The notes under the pieces: generated by a model
The model's input: only the letters and a program-made list of their open reading frames with translations
Told to the model about the DNA's origin: nothing
Database searches by the model: none
Made by a program: the position numbers and the translations under genes
Shown: positions 18,991-26,859 of the stretch, in pieces
Numbering within the stretch: the stretch's first letter is position 1
Layout: each line of letters opens with the position of its first letter
Assembly: GCF_018905915.1 (NCBI RefSeq)
Contig: NZ_CP064782.1
Coordinates: 1,674,001 to 1,738,000 of the forward strand
Length of the DNA stretch: 64,000 nt
Source of the DNA: Azospira inquinata
GTDB lineage: Bacteria; Pseudomonadota; Gammaproteobacteria; Burkholderiales; Rhodocyclaceae
Direction: 5' to 3'

Positions 18991-19326
18991 ATGTCCTCCG
19001 TCGCTTTTTTCTTCCTCTATCTCTACGTTTTCTGGGTCCTGTTCCTGGCCTGCGCGGCCCTCTACCAGGGCTGGCACCAGGCCACTCCCCTGGTCAAGGT
19101 ACTGGCCGTGCCCCTGGCCCTCACCGCTTTTGTGGTGGATCTGGTCTTCAACTACACCTTCGCCGTCCTGCTCTTTCTCCAGTGGCCGCCCCAGGGCTGC
19201 TACACCCTGACCAAGCGCATCAGCTATTACAAGAACCACGAGCCCGGCACCTGGCGGGGCAAGGTAGGTAAATTCATCTGCCAGAATTTCCTCGATCCCT
19301 TCCAGCAGGGCGGGCATTGCAGCTGA
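18991..19326 (+). CDS. Small integral membrane protein, function unknown
   Basis: A 111-residue protein with two strongly hydrophobic segments (about residues 3-22, FFFLYLYVFWVLFLACAAL, and 32-58) and a hydrophilic tail containing TLTKRISYYKNHEPGTW, ending in QGGHCS. The tail looks conserved in style, with aromatic and basic residues, but I cannot name a family. The ATG at 18991 follows GGGAG with about 9 nt spacing. Longer in-frame starts exist (18874) but would add an unlikely hydrophilic prefix. It stands alone between mutY and the lytic transglycosylase. Confidence 0.65.
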   Translation: MSSVAFFFLYLYVFWVLFLACAALYQGWHQATPLVKVLAVPLALTAFVVDLVFNYTFAVLLFLQWPPQGCYTLTKRISYYKNHEPGTWRGKVGKFICQNFLDPFQQGGHCS

Positions 19327-19504
19327 AGGATTTTTGAGCCGTTTTGCCCGGGTCACCTGACCCGGTTGGGAACGGAAAAGGGGGACGGTCTACCCATTTT
19401 TCCCGGGCCTCCCCGGTCTTCCCCCACCTCCCGGGAGAGCCTTGCCCCTTGCGGCTTTGGCCCCCTCTCGGAGGGCGCCGGGCAGGGGCCGAAAGCCCCC
19501 TGGC

Positions 19505-19533
19505 TTGACAAATGTCAATAGAATCAATATAGT
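19505..19533 (+). promoter_or_regulatory. Sigma-70 promoter with an embedded dyad, before the lytic transglycosylase
   Basis: A perfect -35 TTGACA (19505-19510), a 17-nt spacer and the -10 TATAGT (19528-19533) make this the best housekeeping-type promoter in the window. The -35 is half of a perfect dyad TTGACA-AA-TGTCAA (19505-19518), which could be an operator for a repressor that blocks the promoter. The start point should be near 19540. Confidence 0.8.
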
Positions 19534-19539
19534 GCGCCC

Positions 19540-19734
19540 CGTTGCCCCTTTGGCAACCTTCGTAATCAAGCCGGTCCTGATTGCCTCACCCCGAGGCCTT
19601 AACTGACCAATCCCGCCACCGGGCCGGCTTGCTGGCGTTCCCGCCGCCATGTGTTGAACCCCACTGTTGCCATATCTCTCGCGACGTTTCGTTTGTTCCT
19701 GTCGCGGGTTGGTGACCACAGGAAAGGAGAGAGC
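19540..19734 (+). promoter_or_regulatory. Hairpin-rich 5' leader (about 195 nt) of the lytic transglycosylase mRNA
   Basis: From the predicted start point the transcript would carry at least three hairpins: GTTGCC/GGCAAC with a 5-nt loop (19541-19557), GCCTC/GAGGC with a 5-nt loop (19583-19597), and CGCGAC/GTCGCG (19680-19706) just before the GGAAAGGAGAGAG ribosome-binding site. I find no open reading frame in it and no match to a riboswitch consensus I know. It is a candidate cis-regulatory RNA, by inference. Confidence 0.45.
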
Positions 19735-20457
19735 ATGTCTACGACGATCTCACTCAAAGCCTCGACTGCCCGCGCCCTGAGCGTGTCCAGTCTGCTGCAG
19801 ATCTGTCTTATCGCCGCCGGCCTTGCATTGCTGGCCGCCCTGATCCCCGTATGGGGAAACAACGACCCTGCTCCGGCAGAGGTCGAACCCGCCGTGGTTG
19901 AAGCATCCGCCGAAACGGCCGATGCCACCCCGGCCACCGTTGCCGCCGCCCCCGCGGCAAAGGTTACCCGTGCCGCCGCCGACACCTCGGCTGGCGAAAG
20001 CCTGTCGCCCCGTATGCGGGGCGCCCTGGCCTACGTGGCACACCGCTACAAAGTGTCCGCCGACGCCATGCGTCCGGTGTTCCAGGCGGTGCAGACCACC
20101 AGTGCGGAATTGCATCTGGACCCCCTGCTCATCGTTGCCGTCATCGGCATTGAGTCGGGCTTCAACCCCCTGAGCCAAAGCGTCATGGGCGCCCAGGGGC
20201 TGATGCAGGTCATTCCCCGCTTCCACAAGGACAAGCTCCCCGCCGGCGCGGGCAAAGCCCCCTTGCTGGACCCGGTGACCAATGTGCGAGTGGGGGCCAA
20301 GGCCCTCAAGGAGTACATCCGCCGCAACGGGGATTTGGTGGAAGGCCTGCAACAGTTTGCCGGCGCCGCCGATGACGAGGACCAGGCCTACGCGGCTAGG
20401 GTCCTGGCGGAAAAGCAACGCCTGGAGTCGGCCGCCCGCCGCATCCGGCGCGGCTAA
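19735..20457 (+). CDS. Membrane-anchored lytic transglycosylase (SLT domain)
   Basis: Probable peptidoglycan lytic transglycosylase anchored in the inner membrane and acting in the periplasm. The 240-residue product has one hydrophobic helix (about residues 18-38), an Ala/Pro/Thr-rich linker to residue 85, and an SLT domain. The catalytic Glu is E140 in VIGIESGFNPLSQS, followed by GAQGLMQVIP. The usual late SLT segment with tandem N-Y-x-x-G is degenerate, and the domain ends early at the helix with QQFAGAADDEDQAY. The ATG at 19735 has a strong AAGGAGA site. A terminator follows. Confidence 0.88.
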   Translation: MSTTISLKASTARALSVSSLLQICLIAAGLALLAALIPVWGNNDPAPAEVEPAVVEASAETADATPATVAAAPAAKVTRAAADTSAGESLSPRMRGALAYVAHRYKVSADAMRPVFQAVQTTSAELHLDPLLIVAVIGIESGFNPLSQSVMGAQGLMQVIPRFHKDKLPAGAGKAPLLDPVTNVRVGAKALKEYIRRNGDLVEGLQQFAGAADDEDQAYAARVLAEKQRLESAARRIRRG

Positions 20458-20540
20458 GCCGCCCCTCCGGTACCGTGGCGGTGCCGGGGCAGTAACACCG
20501 GCCCGGGAAAAGCAAGAGGTCCCGGGCGCAGCATCCGGAC

Positions 20541-20585
20541 AAAAAGCCGGGAAGGAAACTTCGGGAGTTTCCTTTCCGGCTTTTT
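20541..20585 (+). terminator. Rho-independent terminator after the lytic transglycosylase gene
   Basis: A 20-bp inverted repeat (AAAAAGCCGGGAAGGAAACT and its near-complement, one G-T wobble) with the loop TCGGG is followed by a run of T. It also marks the left edge of the AT-rich island. Confidence 0.92.
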
Positions 20586-20602
20586 TGGGTTTTGGGGGGG
20601 AT

Positions 20603-21997
20603 TCAATCGAGCTTAAATCGGCGCCGTAGAGCTAATAATGTAAGCGTGAATAGGCCGATAGATATTAGGGTGTGCAGGGTAGAAAAGATTTTTAGTGTTA
20701 GCTCAGCCCCGGTTGGCTCTATGGTGGGATTCGAGGAAATTCCTAACTTTACTAAAGAATCGGGAGCCCAGATTAAAAAGGGGCGCGTTAGTTGTTCTAA
20801 AGTGAAATTGGCGATGAAGTAAAAAGAAAGTGATTGATCGCTTTTTAGGAATAGCAGATTTATTGTGTAGATAAAGCCAAAAAAGATGGCGGCTAAGGAT
20901 AACCAAAGAAGTGGGCGTACAAAGCTTTGGCCATAGTCAGAAGTTAGACCATATAAGTGGGAGAAAAATTTTATTGACTTTGGCGTTATAGATTTCCTGG
21001 CCCGGGCTTGTTGCTCCAGCGCAAAGAACATCGCTTGCTCATCGCGTGCACCTAATTTCTCCATGGCAAGTTTTAATGCGCGGTAGGAGTGATCGGCTGT
21101 GCTGTAGCCTGGGTCACGAAATTTTGCGCCGTCAAAATTGACGCTTTGATGAAACGTACTGTTATAGAACCATGGCGCAATTGAGAACTGAGCGTTTTCA
21201 AAGTCCGGCCCAAGTGTGAATATTCTGTCATTAAATATTGCGTGGCCGAGGAATCTAGCATTTTTGAAAAAAGCCCCCCTTAATGGATTTTCTGATAACA
21301 GGGGTGTTTTTATTAGTCTTATATGATTGTGTAGTGAGAAATCTGCGATTCCGTCAAACGAAGCGCCAATAAAATTGAGGTAGCTTTCAAATTGCGCCCC
21401 TCTGAATCTAACAGTTTTTTTGAAATTGGATTTGACAAATATAGTATTTCCGTTGAATGCGCTATCAGAAAAGTTGGCATCGTCCGCAAACTGCGTTAAC
21501 GAAAAGTTTGCGTCGCCATTGAAAGTGGTATATCTGGCATAGACTATCTTGAAAAAATAGAGGCGGCTGAAATCGACCTCGTTAGGGAAATAAGCTTTGT
21601 CTAGAGCTACTTCTGGAATGTTTTGGTAAGGCTCGCCTTGGGTACCGTCGAGGCTAACCGCTTTTATCTTGGGAAAAGTAAATTTGCCCCAATAGATTAG
21701 CCCGCTAAGATTTATAGGGGCTTCCTTTTTTATCTGCTCCTCAATGTATTTGTTGAGTAAGCTTTTGTAGTGGTCTTGTTTTTCATGATTCCAATTTTTC
21801 TTTTCTGTGTCATGGCCATGAGAATCAACTAGTGGTAAATGGAAGGGGCACCATTTTTTTCCTTCCAGTATGATCAAGTGATTTTCGTCAAAGAAATCGA
21901 ATTGGCACTTGCTTCCAAAAGAATTTGTGGAACTTTCTTCTGATGTCTTTTCGGGTTTAAAGGTGCCTACATAACCAAGAGAAAATTGGCAAGGCAT
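20603..21997 (-). CDS. Pentapeptide-repeat protein with C-terminal membrane domain
   Basis: A 464-residue protein of unknown function. The N-terminus has a zinc-finger-like set (C4, C31, C50, H53 in the WCPFHLP element) often seen at the head of such proteins. Residues about 130-300 contain degenerate pentapeptide repeats of the A(D/N)Fxx type (for example DANFSLTQFADDANFSDSAF), which fold as a right-handed beta-helix. A linker helix leads to hydrophobic segments at about 362-384 and 440-455 with a re-entrant-like aromatic stretch between, ending in a basic tail LALRRRFKLD. Base composition is far more AT-rich than the neighbours, and rare-type codons abound, which points to horizontal transfer. 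Function may be channel-like or defensive; this is not shown. Confidence 0.82.
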   Translation of the reverse strand: MPCQFSLGYVGTFKPEKTSEESSTNSFGSKCQFDFFDENHLIILEGKKWCPFHLPLVDSHGHDTEKKNWNHEKQDHYKSLLNKYIEEQIKKEAPINLSGLIYWGKFTFPKIKAVSLDGTQGEPYQNIPEVALDKAYFPNEVDFSRLYFFKIVYARYTTFNGDANFSLTQFADDANFSDSAFNGNTIFVKSNFKKTVRFRGAQFESYLNFIGASFDGIADFSLHNHIRLIKTPLLSENPLRGAFFKNARFLGHAIFNDRIFTLGPDFENAQFSIAPWFYNSTFHQSVNFDGAKFRDPGYSTADHSYRALKLAMEKLGARDEQAMFFALEQQARARKSITPKSIKFFSHLYGLTSDYGQSFVRPLLWLSLAAIFFGFIYTINLLFLKSDQSLSFYFIANFTLEQLTRPFLIWAPDSLVKLGISSNPTIEPTGAELTLKIFSTLHTLISIGLFTLTLLALRRRFKLD

Positions 21998-22113
21998 GGT
22001 CTAAGACCTTTTTTTTAAAGATGGAAATTGAATGGCATATTAGCAGGGTGGATGTAGGCCGTCGATCACATAAAATCTAAAGGGGGAGCGTACGGTTTCA
22101 GCGAGAAGAAAAC

Positions 22114-22140
22114 TCCTGAAATTGCTGGAAAATTTCAGGA
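22114..22140. repeat. 10-bp perfect inverted repeat upstream of the pentapeptide gene
   Basis: TCCTGAAATT (22114-22123) and AATTTCAGGA (22131-22140) are perfect complements around a 7-nt spacer, about 117 nt before the pentapeptide gene start. No T-tract follows directly, so it may be an operator or a relic of the insertion and not a terminator. Confidence 0.6.
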
Positions 22141-22209
22141 AGTGCCGTTTTAAGGGCTCGAGTTGAACGCCTCTTGACTAGTCTAGCTTGCAACTAAAGA
22201 GAGTTTATT

Positions 22210-22839
22210 TCACCCCACCAACCCCCGCTGAGCTAAATACTTCTGCAATATCTCCAGGCGAGACACCGGGTCTTCCAGTTCCAGGAGTTTTTGTTTGGCC
22301 AGGGGCTGGACGGGCATGACTTCTGCCAGCCGGTAGCCGACCCAGGCGGCGTCGTCGAAGTGGTGGGGCGGGGGGCAGTGGGCGTCGCCCCGGTCGGCGA
22401 TAATCTGGCGCAGCAGGGGCACCAGGGTGGCCTGGGCGGGGGGAATGGCCCGGCTCGGGGCTTCCGCCAGGGGGGCGACCCGGGCCCGTAGCAGGCCGTC
22501 CGCCTGGGCGCTGCTTTCCAGCACATTGAAGCGTTGCCCGCCCCGAACGGTGAGCATGAGGATGCCCAGCTGGGGCATGTCCCAGCGTTCAATTTCCGCC
22601 AGGGTGCCCACCGGGTGGGGCTCGGCGGGGTGGCCCACTTCCTGGCCCTGGGCGATGAGGCAGATACCGAAGGGGCTGCCATCTTTGAGGGCGGCGGAGG
22701 CCATGTCCAGATAGCGGGGCTCGAAGACCTTGAGGTCCAGGGTTTCCCCGGGGAACAGTACGGTGTTCAGGGGAAAGAGGGGAATATCCAGAATTTCCGG
22801 GGCCGCCGCCTGGCGGCGGAAGAAGTCGCGCCAGCCCAT
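22210..22839 (-). CDS. Lon N-terminal-domain protein (LON substrate-binding domain, no protease)
   Basis: Stand-alone relative of the substrate-binding N domain of Lon; it lacks AAA and protease parts. The 209-residue product opens MGWRDFFRRQ and then shows the domain signature IPLFPLNTVLFPGETLDLKVFEPRYL, of which LFPLNTVLFPG and FEPRYL are the recognisable parts. Such proteins are common in Proteobacteria and of unclear role. The ATG at 22839 begins one base after the ubiX stop; an earlier in-frame start lies inside ubiX. Its 3' end is only a few bases from the AT-rich island. Confidence 0.88.
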   Translation of the reverse strand: MGWRDFFRRQAAAPEILDIPLFPLNTVLFPGETLDLKVFEPRYLDMASAALKDGSPFGICLIAQGQEVGHPAEPHPVGTLAEIERWDMPQLGILMLTVRGGQRFNVLESSAQADGLLRARVAPLAEAPSRAIPPAQATLVPLLRQIIADRGDAHCPPPHHFDDAAWVGYRLAEVMPVQPLAKQKLLELEDPVSRLEILQKYLAQRGLVG

Positions 22840-22840
22840 C

Positions 22841-23464
22841 CTAGGCCTCCTTTTCGCCCCCCCAGGGGGCCTGGAGGGATTGGGGGACGTGGAGCTGGTC
22901 CAGGATGCGGGCGACGACAAAATCCACCAGATCATCCACGCTCTGGGGGTGGGCGTAGAAGCCCGGATTGGGGGGCAGGATCAGGGCCCCGGCCCGGGCC
23001 AGCCGCAGCATGTTTTCCAGGTGAATGACGGAGAAGGGGGTTTCCCGGGGCACCAGGATCAGGGGGCGGCGCTCCTTGAGCATCACATCCGCCGCCCGTT
23101 CGATTAGGTTATCCGCCAGGCCCTGGGCTACCGCCGCCAGGGTGCCCATGGAGCAGGGGCAGATCACCATGGCGTCCGGGGCGCCGGAGCCGGAGGCCAT
23201 GGGGGCGAACCACTCTTCCCGGCCATAGACTTCCAGGGTGCCGGGCAGCTCCCCGTAGGCGGCCCGGAAGTGTTCCGCCAGTTCCTTGGGGGCGGCGGGT
23301 AGTTCCAGGTCCATTTCCTGTTTGGCCACCACCCGGGCGGCCTGGGAATAGAGGAGCTGGACCCGGCGTCCGGCGGCCAGGAGACATTCCAGCAGGCGAA
23401 TGCCGTAGGGCAGGCCGGAGGCGCCGGTGAAGGCGAGGCAGACGGTGGCGGGAGCGGGGGCCAT
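22841..23464 (-). CDS. ubiX: Flavin prenyltransferase UbiX
   Basis: Makes prenylated FMN, the cofactor of the UbiD decarboxylase in ubiquinone synthesis and of related decarboxylases. The 207-residue product has the flavin-binding start [15 protein letters not shown], the central [25 protein letters not shown] (PCSMGT and DNLI are diagnostic) and the terminal PPNPGFY. It is immediately followed by the Lon-N gene and preceded by the Gx transporter gene, in the same direction. No ubiD is in the window. Confidence 0.95.
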   Translation of the reverse strand: MAPAPATVCLAFTGASGLPYGIRLLECLLAAGRRVQLLYSQAARVVAKQEMDLELPAAPKELAEHFRAAYGELPGTLEVYGREEWFAPMASGSGAPDAMVICPCSMGTLAAVAQGLADNLIERAADVMLKERRPLILVPRETPFSVIHLENMLRLARAGALILPPNPGFYAHPQSVDDLVDFVVARILDQLHVPQSLQAPWGGEKEA

Positions 23465-23481
23465 GGGGGTCTCGAATAGGG

Positions 23482-24270
23482 TCAGGGGCGAAGAGGCGCG
23501 CTTGCAGGGGCCGGGGAAGCCTGAGTCAGGCCCGGGAGGGGGCTGTCTTCCGCCAGCAGCCGGGCGGCGATGAGGCCGTTAATGGTGCCGAAGAAGAGGG
23601 CGGCCAGGGCGAAAACCGGAGCCAGGAGAAAGATGCCGTTATGGGGAATGAGCCAGAGCCGGGCCAGAAGTAGCTGACCGCTGATGTGGGCGAAGGCGGC
23701 CAGAATGGACAGGCTCACCGGGCCGAACCAGCGCCGGGGCAGGGCCCGGGCCAGACCCAGGGCGCCCAGGCTGAACAGGGCGCCTGCGGCGGAGAGGAAA
23801 AAGCCGGGGGCGAGAAACTGGCCCAGGAGCAGGCTGCCCGCCAGCACCCGCAGGCCGGTCACCCAGGCCGTGGCGCGCCAGCCGTGGCGTTGCAGCACCA
23901 GGAGGGTGACGATATTGGCCAGCCCGGGCTTGATGCCGGGCAGGGGGGTGGGAATGGCCGCATCCACCAGGGAGAGAAAAATAGCCGCCGTGGCCAGCCG
24001 GGCAATGCGCCGGTCCTCCGGGGTGACGGGCAGGATCAGGGTGGTGGCTCCCGGAGCGCCGGCGGGGGGAGCGGTGTCAGCGGCTGGGGGCGCGGCGGGA
24101 GCGGTGATGGGGGCAGCGCCAAAGGGGGCTTCCCCGGCCAGGGTCGGGGAGGCGGTCATGGATAAACCGGCAGCCGGAGTCGGGGCCCCAGTCGGGCTAC
24201 CCGTGGTTGCTCCCGGCAGCCGGGGGTCTTCTCCGCCGGGCAAGGGGGGCTCAGTAATTGAGGGAATCAT
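23482..24270 (-). CDS. Gx transporter family protein (heptaprenyl diphosphate synthase component I-like)
   Basis: Integral membrane protein of about 262 residues related to Pfam Hpre_diP_synt_I, whose real role is thought to be small-molecule uptake (ECF S-component-like), not prenyl synthesis. The membrane part starts at about residue 95 with the family signature [19 protein letters not shown] and ends after [14 protein letters not shown]. An unusually long N-terminal Pro/Ala/Gly/Thr-rich segment of about 85 residues precedes it. I chose the ATG at 24270, with GAGG just upstream. It overlaps the end of the NusG-domain-II gene by about 20 bp, a pairing seen widely. Confidence 0.85.
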   Translation of the reverse strand: MIPSITEPPLPGGEDPRLPGATTGSPTGAPTPAAGLSMTASPTLAGEAPFGAAPITAPAAPPAADTAPPAGAPGATTLILPVTPEDRRIARLATAAIFLSLVDAAIPTPLPGIKPGLANIVTLLVLQRHGWRATAWVTGLRVLAGSLLLGQFLAPGFFLSAAGALFSLGALGLARALPRRWFGPVSLSILAAFAHISGQLLLARLWLIPHNGIFLLAPVFALAALFFGTINGLIAARLLAEDSPLPGLTQASPAPASAPLRP

Positions 24271-24658
24271 AGGCCTCATCCCGACCGGCGATTTGCAGGC
24301 TGATGTGGTTGGGGGCGCAGATGGCGATTTCTCCTGGGCGGGCCAGCCAGCCCTGGCGCACGCAGTACTGGCGCGGCCCCGGGTCCGCCGCCACCCGGGC
24401 CCGGCCCGGTTCCACCGCAATGCGGGTGAGGCCGATGGGGCCGGTGATTTCCAATTGGTGGGGCCGGGACAGGTCCAGTTGGGCCACCACCTGGCCGTCT
24501 TTCCGCACCACGGCCCGTTCCGCCACCCCGCCGTGCCAGGCCAGAGGCACCAGGGCGCCGCAGACGAGGGCCCCCAGGAGCAGGGTGAGCCAGTCTCCGG
24601 GACGCATCAGGCCCAGCCAGCGGCGGGCTGGCCAAGGGGCGGTGCGGGGTTCAGCCAT
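24251..24658 (-). CDS. NusG domain II-containing protein
   Basis: A 135-residue membrane-tethered or exported protein: a short basic N-terminus, one hydrophobic segment (about residues 21-43), then a small beta domain of NusG domain II type with IEPGRARV-like and CVRQGWLARPGEIAICAPNHISLQI features (CVRQGW and GEIAICAPN seen). These proteins usually accompany the Hpre_diP_synt_I/Gx transporter, as here, and often lie near flavin or quinone redox genes. The start overlaps the rapZ stop by eight bp. Confidence 0.85.
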   Translation of the reverse strand: MAEPRTAPWPARRWLGLMRPGDWLTLLLGALVCGALVPLAWHGGVAERAVVRKDGQVVAQLDLSRPHQLEITGPIGLTRIAVEPGRARVAADPGPRQYCVRQGWLARPGEIAICAPNHISLQIAGRDEAYDSLNY

Positions 24659-25514
24659 GGGCCGATCCGGCCAGTTCCCGGTGGCGGCGCAGAACCCGCA
24701 GATCCCTGGCCTGATCCTTGAATTGGCTGGCCAGCCATTCCACCAGATAGACGGAGCGGTGCTGGCCGCCGGTGCAGCCGATGGCCACGGTGAGATAGGA
24801 GCGGGAATCCCGGATGTAGGCGGGCAGCCAGCGGGAGACGAAGCGGAAGATGTCCTGGCGCATTTCCAGCACCTCTGCCTGGGCTTCCAGGTAATCCGCC
24901 ACGGGTTGGTCCTGGCCGGTGAGGGGCCGCAGTTCTAGGTCGTAATAGGGGTTGGGCAGGCAGCGCACGTCGAAGACCAGATCCGCATCCAGGGGAATGC
25001 CGTGCTTGAAGCCGAAGGACTGGAAAAACAGGGTCAGGCCCTGGCCCGGCTCCAGGGTGACGAACTGGTGTACCCAGGCCCGCAGGGTGGCGGCCTTGAG
25101 GTCGCTGGTGTCGATGCGATGCCCCAACCCGGCCACGGTGGCCAGGAGTTGCCGCTCTTCCCGGATGGCTTCTGCCAGGGTGCGGCCTTCCCGGGCCAGG
25201 GGATGGCGCCGCCGGGTTTCGGAAAAGCGCCGCAGCAGGGTGTCGTCCTTGGCGTCTAGGAAGAGAAAGCTCACCGTGGTGTTGGCGCTTTTCAGCTGTT
25301 CCAGGAGCCGGGGCAGTTCCCGGATGCCTTCGCCGCTACGCACGTCCATGGCAACCCCCACCCGGCGGTAGCCCTTGCGCCGCAGTTCTTCCACTAGATC
25401 GATGAGTAGGGCAGAGGGCAAATTGTCCACGCAATAGTAGCCCGCGTCCTCCAGGACGTTGATGGCGATGGACTTGCCTGAGCCGGAAAGGCCGGAAATA
25501 AGGACCAGATGCAT
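24651..25514 (-). CDS. rapZ: RNase adapter protein RapZ
   Basis: ATP/GTP-binding regulator that in enterobacteria presents the GlmZ sRNA to RNase E and senses glucosamine 6-phosphate. The 287-residue product has the P-loop LISGLSGSGKS, the conserved DDTLLRRFSETRRRHPL and FFQSFGFKHGIPLDADLVFDVR blocks (FGFKHG and DADLVFDVR seen), and the C-terminal IGCTGGQHRSVYLVE motif. In Betaproteobacteria rapZ usually lies with hprK and PTS genes; here it heads a different run with NusG-II, Gx transporter and ubiX. Confidence 0.95.
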   Translation of the reverse strand: MHLVLISGLSGSGKSIAINVLEDAGYYCVDNLPSALLIDLVEELRRKGYRRVGVAMDVRSGEGIRELPRLLEQLKSANTTVSFLFLDAKDDTLLRRFSETRRRHPLAREGRTLAEAIREERQLLATVAGLGHRIDTSDLKAATLRAWVHQFVTLEPGQGLTLFFQSFGFKHGIPLDADLVFDVRCLPNPYYDLELRPLTGQDQPVADYLEAQAEVLEMRQDIFRFVSRWLPAYIRDSRSYLTVAIGCTGGQHRSVYLVEWLASQFKDQARDLRVLRRHRELAGSAHG

Positions 25515-25636
25515 GGGACGAGGATAACCAGGGCAGCTTCCAGGATCAAGCCGGGCTGGCTAAACTGTCAGACCGAACCGGCGCCGGAGGCGCTGCCCAC
25601 CCCGGGGCGCCGGTGCCCCTTGGAGCGTGTTTTTCC

Positions 25637-26803
25637 ATGCAAGTTCTCGATCTGCCCTATCTTGCCGAACTCACGGCCCTGCGCCGGGATTTGCACGCCC
25701 ATCCGGAAACGGCCTTCCACGAAACCCGCACCGCCCAGGTGGTGGCCAAGGAACTGGCGGCCTATGGCCTGGAAGTGCACCAGGGGCTGGCCAAGACCGG
25801 GGTGGTGGGAGTGCTGCGCCGGGGTAATTCTCACCGGGCCATTGCCCTGCGGGCGGATATGGACGCCCTGCCCCTGGCGGAGCGCAACGATTTTCCCCAC
25901 CGCTCTTGCCATGAAGGGCGGATGCACGCCTGCGGCCACGACGGCCATACCGCCATGCTCCTGGGGGCGGCCCGCTGGCTGGCGGAACGGGGGCGCTTCG
26001 ACGGCACCCTGGTTTTTGTCTTTCAGCCGGCGGAGGAGGAGGAAAACGGGGCGGAGGTCATGGTTCGGGAGGGGCTTTTCCAGCGCTTTCCCGTGAGCCG
26101 GGTGTTCGGCCTGCACAACTGGCCCGGTCTGCCCCTGGGCCATATGGCGGTGCATGACGGCCCGGTGATGGCGGGCACCTGCGTTTTTCGCATTGCCGTG
26201 GAGGGCCATGGCGCCCATGCGGCCATGCCCCAGGAGGGGCGGGACCCGGTGGTGGCGGCCAGCCAGCTGGTGCTGGCCCTGCAAACCATCGTCAGCCGCA
26301 ATCTGGACCCCCTGGAGGCGGGGGTGGTGTCCGTGACCCAGATCCACGGCGGCACCACCAGCAACATCATTCCCGACCGGGTGGTGCTGGAAGGCACCCT
26401 GCGCAGCTTCAAGCCCCAGGTCCAGGCCCGTCTGGAAGAAAGCCTGGAGCGCCTCTGCAACGGGGTAGCGACCAGCTACGGGGTCCAGGTCCGGGTCAGC
26501 TACGACGAGCGTATTCCGGCCACGGTCAATGCCCCGGCGGAAACCGCCCTGTGCCGCCGGGTGGCCCGGGCCCTGTGCGGCGCCGGGGCGGTGGCGGAAA
26601 GTCCCGCCCCCTCCCTGGCGGCGGAGGATTTCGCCTTCATGCTCCAGGCCAAGCCCGGGTGCTATGTGTGGCTGGGCAACGGTCCGGGGGAAGGGGGCTG
26701 CACCCTGCATAACCCCCGCTACGACTTTAACGACCAGGCCCTGACTCTGGGCGTGAGCTACTGGGTGGCCTTAGCGGAGGCCGCCCTGGGGAGCGAGGCC
26801 TGA
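25637..26803 (+). CDS. M20-family amidohydrolase (hippurate hydrolase/N-acyl amino acid amidase type)
   Basis: Cytoplasmic metallopeptidase-like amidohydrolase. The 388-residue product has the metal motif MHACGHDGHTAMLLGAA, the FQPAEEEENGAEVMV catalytic glutamate segment, a lid domain with GHGAHAAMPQEGRDPV, and a late AAEDFAFML metal ligand. This pattern fits the subgroup of hippurate hydrolases and IAA-amino acid amidases; the natural substrate is unknown. The ATG at 25637 gives the usual N-terminus (LAELTALRRDLHAHPE). It is a lone plus-strand gene between the rapZ run and cfa. Confidence 0.92.
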   Translation: MQVLDLPYLAELTALRRDLHAHPETAFHETRTAQVVAKELAAYGLEVHQGLAKTGVVGVLRRGNSHRAIALRADMDALPLAERNDFPHRSCHEGRMHACGHDGHTAMLLGAARWLAERGRFDGTLVFVFQPAEEEENGAEVMVREGLFQRFPVSRVFGLHNWPGLPLGHMAVHDGPVMAGTCVFRIAVEGHGAHAAMPQEGRDPVVAASQLVLALQTIVSRNLDPLEAGVVSVTQIHGGTTSNIIPDRVVLEGTLRSFKPQVQARLEESLERLCNGVATSYGVQVRVSYDERIPATVNAPAETALCRRVARALCGAGAVAESPAPSLAAEDFAFMLQAKPGCYVWLGNGPGEGGCTLHNPRYDFNDQALTLGVSYWVALAEAALGSEA

Positions 26804-26859
26804 CGGGCCTGCCAGGGCCTGCCAGGGCCGCTCCGGCGCTTGGGGCCGTAGGACGGGCC

